Assembly (NCBI RefSeq): GCF_002920635.1
Contig: NZ_PQSR01000027.1
Location: 1-64,000, forward strand
Origin: Streptomyces sp. Ru72
Lineage (GTDB): Bacteria > Actinomycetota > Actinomycetes > Streptomycetales > Streptomycetaceae
Length of the DNA stretch: 64,000 nt
Direction: 5' to 3'
Shown here: piece after piece, positions 25,863-34,464 of the stretch
Layout of the letters: each line of letters opens with the position of its first letter
How positions within the stretch are numbered: the stretch's first letter is position 1
Translations under genes and position numbers: made by a program
Notes under the pieces: generated by a model
The model's input: the letters and a program-made list of their open reading frames with translations, nothing else
Told to the model about the DNA's origin: nothing
Database searches by the model: none

Positions 25863-27092
25863 ATGGCCAAGACCACCAGTCCCCCCGTCGGCAGTCAGGC
25901 GCCGGCCTACCCGATGACCCGGAAGTGCCCCTACCAGATGCCGGTCGGGTACGAGGAGTTGCGTGAGCGCGGCCCGCTCACCAAGGTGAGGCTGTACGAC
26001 GGACGGGAAATATGGCTGGTTCTCGGCAACGAGGTCGGCCGGGCCCTGTTCCCCGACTCTCGGCTTTCCTCGAACGTCCTGCACCCGGGATTCCCCTTCC
26101 TGGCCCCCCGGATCGCCGCCCAGACCCAGCAGCGCGCCGCCCCTCCGCTGGTCGGCGTGGACGACCCCGAGCACGCGCGTCAGCGGCGCATGGTGATTCC
26201 AGGCTTCGGCATCCGGCGGATCGCCGCGCTGCGCCCGGAGATCGAGCGGATCGCGGACGGGCTCGTCGACGAGATGCTCGACCGGGGCAGCCCCGCCGAA
26301 CTGCTCTCCCAGTACGCCCTTCCGCTGCCTTCCGCGGTGATCTGCGCCCTGCTCGGAGTGCCGTACGAGGACCGTGGGTACTTCGACGAGCGGTCCCGGC
26401 ACGTGCTGTCCTCCTCGGGCGAGGGTGCGGCGGAACAGGCCCGCAAGGCCTTCACCGAGATCCTCGGCTATCTGTACGAGCTGGTCGCGAAGAAGGAGAA
26501 GCAGCCTGGCGACGGCCTCATCGACGAACTGATCACCCATCAGCTCGAAGAGGGCAAGGTCGACCGCGACGAGCTGGCCATGATCTGCTCGCTGCTGCTC
26601 GTCTCCGGCCACGAGACCACCTCCAACATGATCGCGCTGGGCACCGTGACCCTGCTCGAACACCCCGAACAGCTCGCGCTGCTGCGGCAGGACGACAGAC
26701 TGCTGCCGGGCGCGGTGGAGGAGCTGATGCGGTTCACCTCCATCGGCGACGTGCTGATGCGGGTGGCGGCCGAGGACATCGAGATCGCCGGGCAGACCAT
26801 CAGGGCCGGTGACGGCGTGGCCATGTCGACCATGCTGATGAACCGCGACCCGCACGCCTGGGAGAACCCCGACACCTTCGACGTCACCCGGTCCGCCGGC
26901 CGGCATGTCGCCTTCGGCTACGGCATCCACCAGTGCATCGGACAGAACCTCGCCCGGGCGGAGATGGAGATCGCCTTCCGCACCCTCTTCCGGCGCATCC
27001 CGGGCCTCAGGGTGCCGGTCCGCTCCGAGGAACTGCCCCTGAACGCCCCGTACGTGCTGCAGGGCGTCGCCGAACTCCCCGTCGAGTGGTGA
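25863..27092 (+). CDS. Cytochrome P450
   Basis: The product has 409 residues. The I-helix motif is SGHETTSN, the K-helix ExxR is EELMR, and the heme-binding loop is FGYGIHQCIG with the cysteine ligand. This is a soluble bacterial class I P450 (CYP105/107-like). ATG at 25863 follows GAGGAGG; an upstream ATG at 25827 adds 12 residues without support. Its stop overlaps the start of a ferredoxin gene, the natural electron donor. The reaction is probably a hydroxylation or oxidative ring formation on the polyketide; the substrate is unknown. Confidence 0.93.
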   Translation: MAKTTSPPVGSQAPAYPMTRKCPYQMPVGYEELRERGPLTKVRLYDGREIWLVLGNEVGRALFPDSRLSSNVLHPGFPFLAPRIAAQTQQRAAPPLVGVDDPEHARQRRMVIPGFGIRRIAALRPEIERIADGLVDEMLDRGSPAELLSQYALPLPSAVICALLGVPYEDRGYFDERSRHVLSSSGEGAAEQARKAFTEILGYLYELVAKKEKQPGDGLIDELITHQLEEGKVDRDELAMICSLLLVSGHETTSNMIALGTVTLLEHPEQLALLRQDDRLLPGAVEELMRFTSIGDVLMRVAAEDIEIAGQTIRAGDGVAMSTMLMNRDPHAWENPDTFDVTRSAGRHVAFGYGIHQCIGQNLARAEMEIAFRTLFRRIPGLRVPVRSEELPLNAPYVLQGVAELPVEW

Positions 27093-27298
27093 CGGGGGCC
27101 GGAGTGGAGATCAGCATCGCGACCGACCGCTGTATCGGCGCCGCCATGTGCGCCCTGACCGCGCCGGAAGTGTTCACCCAGGACGACGACGGGGTGAGCC
27201 GCCTGCTCCCCGGCGCAGCCGGCAGCACCCACGACACCTCGGTACGGGAGGCGGCCCGGGCCTGCCCGGTCCAGGCCATCACCGTGCACGGCGGCTGA
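27089..27298 (+). CDS. [3Fe-4S] ferredoxin
   Basis: The product has 69 residues. The cluster ligands are seen in DRCIGAAMCAL (C-x5-C) and ACPVQAI, the arrangement of actinomycete one-cluster ferredoxins that pass electrons to P450s. The GTG at 27089 overlaps the P450 stop (TGGTGA), so the two are translationally coupled; a second GTG four codons later is possible. No ferredoxin reductase is in the window, so a housekeeping one must serve. It may also supply the second P450 at 55003-56283, which has no partner of its own. Confidence 0.88.
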   Translation: MTGAGVEISIATDRCIGAAMCALTAPEVFTQDDDGVSRLLPGAAGSTHDTSVREAARACPVQAITVHGG

Positions 27299-27306
27299 GG
27301 GGGCGG

Positions 27307-27420
27307 CCGTTGTTCTGCGGGGTGACGGGGCCGGTCCGGCCGTTGTGCGGTGGGTGACAAGGGTGGTCCGGCGGTCGTCCGGTGCGTGACCGGGCCGGGC
27401 CGTCGTCCGGTGGCTCGACT
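27307..27420. repeat. Degenerate ~30-bp direct repeats
   Basis: Between the ferredoxin and acetyltransferase genes, a unit like CCGTCGTCCGGTGGGTGACC recurs about four times at steps of roughly 30 bp (27307, 27340, 27371, 27400), with considerable divergence. It is non-coding as far as I can see. Confidence 0.45.
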
Positions 27421-27529
27421 GGGGGGACCGGCGCTCCGGGCGGAGACCGGTGCGGCGCCGTCGTCGCCGGTGAGCGGCGTCGAGTTGGCCTCCACGGCGC
27501 TTCGAGACCGGCGGGAGAGCGTGTCGGCC

Positions 27530-28501
27530 ATGGAGATTCGCAGCCTCAACAGTGACGACCCGGCGACCCTCGCCGCTCTGCTCCCCGGTTTCCGCGAAAC
27601 CATGCGCCTGGAGCTGCCGGCGGACCCGCCGGTGACCGAGGCGCTGCTCGCGCGGCTCTTCCAGCAACGCCACGGCACCGAGCGCATCGTGCTCGCCGCC
27701 TACGACGCACAGACCCCGGCCGGGGTCCTCAAGCTCGGCCTCGACCTGGGCGATCCGTCCGGCCCGGGGCACGGCTCGCTCTGGGTGTTCCCCGGCTTCC
27801 GGCGCCGCGGCGCGGGCCGGGCGCTGGCAGCGGCGGGCCGGGCCGCCCTGCGTGAACGGGGCCGCGACCTGCTGCTGGTGGACGCGCCCAGAGGAGCGGC
27901 CGCGGAACGCTTCGCGGAACAGCTCGGCGCCGGGCTCGTCGGCGAGACCCTGCGCAACCGGCTGCCGCTGGCCGTGGCCGCCCGCGGACCGCTTCGGGCC
28001 GCGGCGGCCCGCCAGGTGCCCGGATACCGCCTGGTGCACTGGACCGGCCGCTGCCCCGACACGCTCGTCGAGTCCTACGCCCGCGCCTGGAGCGCGCTGG
28101 AGGAGCGGGTCAACGGCCAGGCCCGGGTGCGCCGCCCGTCCACCGCCGACGTCCGGGCGCGCGAGGCCGAGGCCGAACGGGCGGGACACCGCATCCACGC
28201 GGTCGCGGCCCTGCCCGAGGACAGTGGGGACGGCGGCGACATCGTCGCCTACAGCACGCTGTTCGTGCGGGACAGCCCGATGGCCGACGCCGGGGAGACG
28301 CTGGTCCTGCCGCAGCACCGGCGGCGGGGCCTCGGTACCTGGATGAAGGCGTCCCTGCTGCTGCGGGCCGCCCGGGACAACGCGGGCCTGGTGCTCGTCC
28401 AGGTCTTCAACGACGTCGGCAACACCGCCGTCGTCGCACTCAACCGCGGACTCGGCTTCGAGGCCGACTCCTGCTGGTCCACGTACGCGCTCAAGGCCTG
28501 A
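27530..28501 (+). CDS. GNAT-family acetyltransferase, two-domain
   Basis: The product has 323 residues with two GNAT folds. The first has LWVFPGFRRRGAGRALAAAG, the acetyl-CoA loop of motif A (RxxGxG). The second has TLVLPQHRRRGLGTWMKASL followed by VALNRGLGFE. This double layout occurs in mycothiol synthase-like and resistance-type acetyltransferases of actinomycetes. ATG at 27530 fits the family start; a GTG at 27521 is in frame and closer to the GGGAG. Its role next to the tailoring genes may be self-protection or modification, but this is inference. Confidence 0.82.
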   Translation: MEIRSLNSDDPATLAALLPGFRETMRLELPADPPVTEALLARLFQQRHGTERIVLAAYDAQTPAGVLKLGLDLGDPSGPGHGSLWVFPGFRRRGAGRALAAAGRAALRERGRDLLLVDAPRGAAAERFAEQLGAGLVGETLRNRLPLAVAARGPLRAAAARQVPGYRLVHWTGRCPDTLVESYARAWSALEERVNGQARVRRPSTADVRAREAEAERAGHRIHAVAALPEDSGDGGDIVAYSTLFVRDSPMADAGETLVLPQHRRRGLGTWMKASLLLRAARDNAGLVLVQVFNDVGNTAVVALNRGLGFEADSCWSTYALKA

Positions 28502-28555
28502 CTGCCCGGCGGGCCACCCCACCCGACGGCCCGATCCGCCCCGAGAGGAACCCCG

Positions 28556-29425
28556 ATGATCACTCAGAGCCCAGCCGAGCAGCGCGCGCGGAGCGCCCGA
28601 CTCGTACGCGACTGGTACCGGACGCTGTACCGCGAGCACCGGTTCGACGAGGCCGTCCGCTTCCTCCACGCCGATCACATCGAGCACGACCCGCTGGCCG
28701 GACCGGCCGCCGGCGGCCCTGCCGGCCGCTTCCGGAGCCTGGCCGGGCAGTTCCCGGGCCTGCGCGCGCACATCGACCATCTGGTCGCCGACGGCGACCG
28801 GGTGATGCTGTTCGCGACCTGGACCGGGCGGACGCCGTCGGACGAGGAATTCCGGCTCCACACGGCCGAGTTGCACCGCGTCCAGGACGGCCTGATCGCC
28901 GAGCACTGGAACGTGGTGGACCGCGACGTTCTCGCGGCCCACGGTCTGCCCGGGCTCGACGGCGACGGCGTCCAGCCCGCCGCGCCCGGACTGCGCGGCC
29001 CGCACACCGCCACCGAGGAGGCCAACGCGCGACTGGTGCTGGGGGCGTACCGCGAGGTCTTCAGCGAGCACCGCCTGGACCTCGCCGACAGCTATTACCA
29101 CCAGGACTACCGGCACCACAACGTACGCACCACGGCGGTGCCGGACGGGCTGGAGGCCTTCAAGGCCTTCTTCGCCGACAACATCGCCGCCTTCCCGGAC
29201 CTCGTCACCACCGTCGACCACATCGTCGCCGCCGACGACCGGGTGATGGTCTTCGTGACCTGGACCGGCACCCTCACCGGGGCGTGGAGCGGCGGCGGCC
29301 CCTCAGGCGTGCCGCTGGTGATGCGCACCTGCGACCAGTTCCGGATCGAGCGCGGCAAGGTGGCCGAGCACTGGGAGGTCGTGGACTATCTCGCGCTGCG
29401 CCGCGCCGGGCTCCCGACGCCGTGA
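28556..29425 (+). CDS. Tandem SnoaL-like protein (two cyclase/hydroxylase-fold domains)
   Basis: The product has 289 residues made of two SnoaL-like domains, about 12-130 and 155-285. Both halves repeat the same pattern: a first helix VRDWYRTLY or VLGAYREVF, a histidine-rich strand (ADHIEHDPLAG; HQDYRHHNVR), and an HIDHLVADGDRVMLFATWTG or TVDHIVAADDRVMVFVTWTG strand pair. SnoaL folds close the last ring of anthracyclines or act as small hydroxylases and epoxide hydrolases in aromatic polyketide pathways. The dimer interface may be internal in a fused pair. ATG at 28556 follows GAGAGGAA. Confidence 0.87.
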   Translation: MITQSPAEQRARSARLVRDWYRTLYREHRFDEAVRFLHADHIEHDPLAGPAAGGPAGRFRSLAGQFPGLRAHIDHLVADGDRVMLFATWTGRTPSDEEFRLHTAELHRVQDGLIAEHWNVVDRDVLAAHGLPGLDGDGVQPAAPGLRGPHTATEEANARLVLGAYREVFSEHRLDLADSYYHQDYRHHNVRTTAVPDGLEAFKAFFADNIAAFPDLVTTVDHIVAADDRVMVFVTWTGTLTGAWSGGGPSGVPLVMRTCDQFRIERGKVAEHWEVVDYLALRRAGLPTP

Positions 29426-29488
29426 GCGGCACCATCGACGACGTCGACCTCGGCGTCCACGTCCTCCGTTGCGAGAAAGGGTCCCGCG

Positions 29489-31108
29489 ATGCAATCCAGT
29501 GACGCACCCGTACTGATCGTGGGCGGCAGCCTGGTGGGCCTGTCCGCCGCCGTGTTCCTCGCCCACCACGGAGTCCGCTGCACCCTCGTGGAGCGGCACC
29601 CCGGCACCTCCGTCCACCCCCGAGCGGTCGGCTACTACCCGCGGACCGCGGAACTGCTGCGGCAGGCCGGTGTGGAGGACGCCGCCCGGCGCGAGGCCGC
29701 CGGCTTCGAGACGCACCGGACCCGTGCCGGGGTGACCTCCCTCGCCGGCGAGGTGCTGTTCAGCAAGGAGGAGCTGGAGGGCAACGACGAGCTGGGCGAC
29801 CTCACTCCCTCCCGGCTCCTGCTGCTGCCGCAGGACCGGCTGGAGCCGCTGCTGCGTGAGCGGGCGGTGGCACTCGGCGCGGACCTGCGGTTCGGCACGG
29901 AACTCCTGTCCTTCGCGGAGGACCCGGACGGGGTCACCGCGGTCCTCGCGGACGACGACGGCACCCGCACCTTCCGCAGCGACTGGCTGCTGGCCTGCGA
30001 CGGTCCGCGCAGCAGCGTGCGCGAGGCGCTCAAGGTGCGAAGGCAGGGCCGCGGGGTGCTGTCCCGCCACGTGAGCATCGCCTTCGGGGCGGACCTGCGC
30101 CCCGTCCTCGGCGACCGGCGCTACAGCGTCGTCCATGTGAAGAACCCTCAGGTCATGGGCATCCTGGTGCATGACGACACCCTGACGGGCGGCACCCTGA
30201 TCGTCGGCTACCGCCCGGAGGACGGCGAGAGCCTTGAGGACTTCACCGACGCCCGCTGCGCCGAGCTGGTCGGCGCGGCCATCGGCTCGCCCGGCGTGGC
30301 GGTGACGATCCGCTCCCGTTTCCCCTGGGACATGGCGGAACAGGTCGCCGACGGCTTCCTGCACGGGCGGGTGCTGCTCGCGGGTGACGCCGCGCACGTG
30401 GTTCCGCCGACCGGCGGCTACGGCGCGAACACCGGGATCGCCGACGCCCACAACCTGGCCTGGAAGCTCGCTCTGGTGGTGAACGGCACCGCGGGCGCAG
30501 GGCTGCTGGAGACGTACGACGCCGAGCGCCGGCCGGTCGCGGTGTACACCGCCGAACAGGGGTCGCTGCAACTGGCGGTGCGCTCCGGCAGCGCCACCGC
30601 GGAGCAGCAGGCCGCCGCGGCGGACGCGCTGACCGTGACGATGGGCCACGCGTACCGGTCCCACGCCGTGGTCCCGGAGCCGGGCGCCGAGGCGCCGGTG
30701 GCCCCCGCCGATCCGCGCACGCTGCGGGGCGAGGCGGGCACCCGGGCACCGTACGTGCCGCTGTCACGGGACGGCATTGCGGTTTCCACACTCGACCTGT
30801 TCGGCAGCGGCTTCGTGCTGCTGGCGGGTGAGCGGGGCGGGCCCTGGCTGACCGCGGCCGCCGGAGCGGCCACCGAGCTGCGTGTGCAGATCACCGCGCG
30901 CCGGGTGGTGCCGGGCACGGGCGGCGGGGCGGGCACCCTGGCCGATCCGGAGGGTCGCTGGGCCGACCGCTACGGGATGCGGCCCGAGGGCGCGGTGCTG
31001 GTACGGCCGGACGGAGTCGTCGCCTGGCGCTCGCCCGGCGCGGATCCGGCCGGCGCGGAGACCGCGGCACTGACCGGCGTGCTCCGTACCGTGCTCGCGC
31101 GGGGCTGA
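29489..31108 (+). CDS. PHBH-type FAD-dependent aromatic monooxygenase (1)
   Basis: The product has 539 residues. The dinucleotide fold reads LIVGGSLVGLSAA (GxGxxG in modified form), the NAD(P)H/FAD DG motif is CDGPRSSVREAL, and the GD motif is LAGDAAHVVPPTGG. A thioredoxin-like C-terminal domain follows. It belongs to the class A flavoprotein hydroxylases that put hydroxyls on aromatic polyketides or open quinone rings in a Baeyer-Villiger manner. It follows the SnoaL gene by 63 bp and ends convergent with marR. Four homologues occur in this cluster, which implies a highly oxidised product. Confidence 0.92.
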   Translation: MQSSDAPVLIVGGSLVGLSAAVFLAHHGVRCTLVERHPGTSVHPRAVGYYPRTAELLRQAGVEDAARREAAGFETHRTRAGVTSLAGEVLFSKEELEGNDELGDLTPSRLLLLPQDRLEPLLRERAVALGADLRFGTELLSFAEDPDGVTAVLADDDGTRTFRSDWLLACDGPRSSVREALKVRRQGRGVLSRHVSIAFGADLRPVLGDRRYSVVHVKNPQVMGILVHDDTLTGGTLIVGYRPEDGESLEDFTDARCAELVGAAIGSPGVAVTIRSRFPWDMAEQVADGFLHGRVLLAGDAAHVVPPTGGYGANTGIADAHNLAWKLALVVNGTAGAGLLETYDAERRPVAVYTAEQGSLQLAVRSGSATAEQQAAAADALTVTMGHAYRSHAVVPEPGAEAPVAPADPRTLRGEAGTRAPYVPLSRDGIAVSTLDLFGSGFVLLAGERGGPWLTAAAGAATELRVQITARRVVPGTGGGAGTLADPEGRWADRYGMRPEGAVLVRPDGVVAWRSPGADPAGAETAALTGVLRTVLARG

Positions 31109-31177
31109 GCGGACGAACCGGGGGCTGCGGCAGGTCCGCCGTGGCCCCCGGAGCGGTGTCCACGCCGTGCCGTCCGC

Positions 31178-31669
31178 TCAGGCAGGACCGGCCCCGTCGG
31201 ACTGCAGTTCGGCGATGGAGTCGACGTACTTGATCAGCAGCCGGGCGAACTCCAGCCGCTCCTCCTGCGGCCAGTCCCGGGTGATGCGCTCGAACGCCGC
31301 GCGCTGGTGGTGACGGAAGCGGGCCAGCATGTCGTGGCCCTCGGGGGTGAGCTGGAGGATCGTACGGCGTCCGTCGCGCTGCGAGGCGGCGCGGACCAGA
31401 TAGCCGGCCGAGATGCAGTCGGAGACCATACGGCTGGCCACGGAGGGGTCGACGGCCAGCCGCTCGCCGACCACGCCGACGGTGATCTCTTGACCCTCGT
31501 GTTCAGGCCCGTCCTGGACGATGTTGAGGACCAGAGTCCTCGTCATGTCCTTGCGCGACAACTGCTTTTCGACATTCAGCGCCTGAGTCCGCCGCAGCCG
31601 CGAGAACGCGGGTCCCACCGCGTCGAGCAGGTCGGACGCCACCGGCGGACTCTGTGTCGAGGTCTCCAT
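31178..31669 (-). CDS. MarR-family transcriptional regulator
   Basis: The product has 163 residues with the MarR winged helix: VGERLAVDPSVASRMVSDCI is the recognition region and RAASQRDGRRTILQLTPEG is the wing. It is divergent from the second monooxygenase gene, with a 121-bp AT-rich region between that holds a small palindrome at 31705-31716. MarR proteins of this kind usually repress themselves and a divergent gene until a phenolic ligand binds, so a pathway product or intermediate may be the inducer. ATG at 31669 is the natural start. Confidence 0.9.
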   Translation of the reverse strand: METSTQSPPVASDLLDAVGPAFSRLRRTQALNVEKQLSRKDMTRTLVLNIVQDGPEHEGQEITVGVVGERLAVDPSVASRMVSDCISAGYLVRAASQRDGRRTILQLTPEGHDMLARFRHHQRAAFERITRDWPQEERLEFARLLIKYVDSIAELQSDGAGPA

Positions 31670-31704
31670 ACCCGCATTCTAGGCGACTTGATTACGTCGA
31701 GCGA

Positions 31705-31716
31705 GCATCTGTATGC
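31705..31716. promoter_or_regulatory. Candidate MarR operator in the divergent promoter
   Basis: GCAT-CTGT-ATGC is a small perfect inverted repeat about 36 bp before the marR start. The nearby GCATGTTATAAAG (31729-31742) gives an AT-rich promoter-like element reading toward the monooxygenase gene. Binding by the adjacent MarR is inferred from position. Confidence 0.4.
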
Positions 31717-31790
31717 TACCAATCTACTGCATGTTATAAAGCACATATCTGCTGCACAACACACATCACCTTCCAGACGAGGGGACCGCC

Positions 31791-33311
31791 ATGTCTACGG
31801 GGAACACCGGTCAGGACTTCGATTTCGACGTGCTCGTCGTCGGCGGCGGGCCCGTCGGCATGCTGCTCGCCGCGGAACTGCGCATCTCCCGGGTCCGTGC
31901 CGTGGTGCTGGAGCGGCTGCCCGAACGCACCCCGCACTCCAAGGCCTTCGGCCTGCACGCCCGTTCCCTCGAGTCCCTCGACCGGCGCGGCCTGGTGGAA
32001 CGCTTCCGCGACGGCGCGCGGTCCTGGAACAACGGCCACTTCGCGGGACTCGACGAGTGGGTCGACTTCTCCGCCCTGGACAGCAAGCACGCCTACGCCC
32101 TGCTCTCGGAGCAGACCAGGACCGAGCGGCTCCTGGAGGAGCGCGCCGTCGAGCTCGGCACGGAGATCCGGCGCGGCCACGAAGTCACCGCCGTCCGCCA
32201 GGACGCCGACGGCGTCGAGGCGGAGGTCACCGGCCCCGACGGCGCCTACACGCTGCGCGCCCGGTACGCCGTGGGCTGTGACGGCGCGCGCAGCCTCGTG
32301 CGCCGGGAGGCGGGCATCGCCTTCCCGGGCACGGGCGGCAGGGTCACCGCACGTCTGGGCGACGTGATCCTCCCCGACCGGGAGAACGCCCCGATGGGCA
32401 TGGAGCGGACCGAGCGCGGCCTGCTGTTCTGCGTGCCGCTGGACGACACCTACCACCGCGTGTCCACGTTCGACTTCCAGGCCGAGCGCGAGGCGGGTGC
32501 GGAGCTCACCCTGGAGGAGCTGACCGGGAGCCTGCGCGAGATCTGGGGCAGCGACCTCGGAGCGCACTCCCCGCGCTGGCTGTCCGTCTTCACCGACTCC
32601 GCCTGCCAGGCCGACCGCTACCGCGAGGGCCGGATCCTCGTCGCGGGCGATGCAGCGCACACCCACTTCCCGGTCGGCGGCCAGGGTGTCAACCTCGGCC
32701 TCCAGGACGCCTTCAACCTCGGCTGGAAGCTCGCCGCCACCGTGCACGGCTGGGCTCCCGAAGGGCTGCTCGACAGCTACGACAGGGAGCGCCAGGGCCC
32801 GGCCCGCACGGTGCTGGCCAACACTCGCGCCCAGATCGCGCTCATGAACCCGGACCCGTACGTCACCCCGCTCCGGGACCTGTTCACCGATCTCATGCGC
32901 CGGGAACAGGTGAACCTCCACCTCGCGCAGATGCTCAGCGGCGTCACCGTCCGCTACGAGATCGAGGGCCCCGAGCACCGCATGCTCGGTGACTTCGCCC
33001 GCGACCTGGAACTGGTCACGGAGGAAGGGCCCAGGACCCTGCCCGCGTACCTCAAGCGGGGCACCGGTGTGCTGCTCGACCTGGCGGGCCGGCCGGAGAT
33101 CACGCAGACCTACGAGAAGTGGAGCGCGGGCGTGTCCTGGGCCGGACGCGTCCGCCACGTACAGGCGACCTGCGCCGGTGAGCCGCAGCTGGCCGGCCTG
33201 CTCGTCCGCCCCGACGGCTATGTCGCCTGGGCCGTCGACCGGGACCAGCCGGAGGCCGTGGTGCGCGACTCGCTCGGCACGGCACTCGCCACCTGGTTCG
33301 GCACCGTCTGA
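31791..33311 (+). CDS. PHBH-type FAD-dependent aromatic monooxygenase (2), RdmE/PgaE-like
   Basis: The product has 506 residues. Motifs are VVGGGPVGMLLAAEL, GCDGARSLVRREAGI and LVAGDAAHTHFPVGGQG, with NLGLQDAFNLGWKLA. The FPVGGQGVN variant is the one in the anthracycline and angucycline hydroxylases (RdmE, PgaE), whereas the three other FAD monooxygenases here have PPTGGxG. It is therefore from a different subgroup and probably a plain ring hydroxylase. It is the first gene of a plus-strand run, directly under the candidate MarR control region. Confidence 0.92.
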   Translation: MSTGNTGQDFDFDVLVVGGGPVGMLLAAELRISRVRAVVLERLPERTPHSKAFGLHARSLESLDRRGLVERFRDGARSWNNGHFAGLDEWVDFSALDSKHAYALLSEQTRTERLLEERAVELGTEIRRGHEVTAVRQDADGVEAEVTGPDGAYTLRARYAVGCDGARSLVRREAGIAFPGTGGRVTARLGDVILPDRENAPMGMERTERGLLFCVPLDDTYHRVSTFDFQAEREAGAELTLEELTGSLREIWGSDLGAHSPRWLSVFTDSACQADRYREGRILVAGDAAHTHFPVGGQGVNLGLQDAFNLGWKLAATVHGWAPEGLLDSYDRERQGPARTVLANTRAQIALMNPDPYVTPLRDLFTDLMRREQVNLHLAQMLSGVTVRYEIEGPEHRMLGDFARDLELVTEEGPRTLPAYLKRGTGVLLDLAGRPEITQTYEKWSAGVSWAGRVRHVQATCAGEPQLAGLLVRPDGYVAWAVDRDQPEAVVRDSLGTALATWFGTV

Positions 33312-33367
33312 CCGGCTGCACCACCACTCGTCATCCCCCACCTCTGTCGAGCAGCACAAGGAGATCC

Positions 33368-34369
33368 GTGAGCGCCCCGCCCTGGTCACAAGAACTTCTG
33401 TGGAAGACCGATCTCATAACCCCCATGGCGATACGGGTGGCCGCGACCCTGCGGCTGTCCGACCATCTCGAGGCCGGTGCGAGCACCGTCGACGAGCTGG
33501 CCCGCGCGGCGGACGTGGACCCCACCGCGCTGCGCCGCCTCATGGGCCACCTGGTGACGGCCGGCGTCTACCGGGTGCTGTGCGACGGCACCTGCGAGGC
33601 CACCGAACTCGGCGCCCTGCTCCGCTCCGACGTCCCGGGCTCGGGCCGTGACTGGCTCACGCTGGAGGGACCGACCGGCCGTGGCGAACTCTCCTTCTTC
33701 CGGCTCCTCGACGCGCTGCGCTCCGGCCACCCGGTCTACCCCGAGCTGTACGGGGAGGACTTCTGGACGGACGTCGAGGGGGACCCGGCGCTCGCCGAGT
33801 CCTTCGCGCGGCGCATGGCGGCCAGCATGGAGTGGGTGACCCCCGCACTGCTGGAGCAGGGTGACTGGCAGGGCGTCCGGCACGTCGTCGACGTCGGCGG
33901 CGGCAGCGGCGCTCTCCTGGCGGCCGTCGTCGGCGCCGTGCCCGGTGCGCGCGGCACCCTGGTCGATCTCGAGCAGACCGTCGAGTCGGCCGCCGCGGAG
34001 TTCGAGGCCGCCGGGGTCCGGGAGCGCTGCCGAGCGATGGCACGAAGCTTCTTCGACCCGCTGCCCGCCGGCGGTGACGTGTACCTGCTGGCCAACGTGC
34101 TGCTCAACTGGCCCGACGACCGCGCGACCGCCATCCTGCGGCGCTGCGCCGAGGCCGTCGCCCCGAACGGCCGCGTCATGGTCGTGGAAGGGCTGCTCGA
34201 CGTGCAGACCGGCCAGACCGATCTGGACCTGCGGATGCTCGTCTACCTCGGCGGGCAGATGCGCACGACCGACGGTCTGCGCGGGCTGGGAAAGGCGGCG
34301 GGACTCGCACTCCAGCGCGTCGTCGACCTCGGCGGGATCCGGTCGCTCGCCGAGTTCACCCCGGTCTGA
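33368..34369 (+). CDS. DnrK/RdmB-like O-methyltransferase fold protein
   Basis: The product has 333 residues. An N-terminal dimerisation helix bundle (MAIRVAATLRLSDHLEAG) precedes the SAM-binding domain with VVDVGGGSGALLAAV. Where plant-type O-methyltransferases have HVLHDW with the catalytic His, this has NVLLNWPDD; the later LDLRMLVYLGG segment also matches DnrK (carminomycin 4-O-methyltransferase) and RdmB (a SAM-using hydroxylase of the same fold). It could therefore be a methyltransferase or a hydroxylase/decarboxylase. The GTG at 33368 keeps the family start. A hairpin follows its stop. Confidence 0.88.
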   Translation: MSAPPWSQELLWKTDLITPMAIRVAATLRLSDHLEAGASTVDELARAADVDPTALRRLMGHLVTAGVYRVLCDGTCEATELGALLRSDVPGSGRDWLTLEGPTGRGELSFFRLLDALRSGHPVYPELYGEDFWTDVEGDPALAESFARRMAASMEWVTPALLEQGDWQGVRHVVDVGGGSGALLAAVVGAVPGARGTLVDLEQTVESAAAEFEAAGVRERCRAMARSFFDPLPAGGDVYLLANVLLNWPDDRATAILRRCAEAVAPNGRVMVVEGLLDVQTGQTDLDLRMLVYLGGQMRTTDGLRGLGKAAGLALQRVVDLGGIRSLAEFTPV

Positions 34370-34402
34370 TCCCCACGCGGCGCATCCCCGTCGCCCGTTG
34401 CC

Positions 34403-34429
34403 GAGGGTGCCGGAAACGACGGCACCCTC
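34403..34429 (+). terminator. Hairpin after the DnrK-like gene
   Basis: GAGGGTGCCG (34403-34412) pairs perfectly with CGGCACCCTC (34420-34429) around a 7-nt loop, followed by CCCCCC. It stands 34 nt after the stop and 36 nt before the quinone oxidoreductase start, and may be a terminator or attenuator. Confidence 0.6.
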
Positions 34430-34464
34430 CCCCCGTACCAACCACAAGCACAAGGAGCACATCC

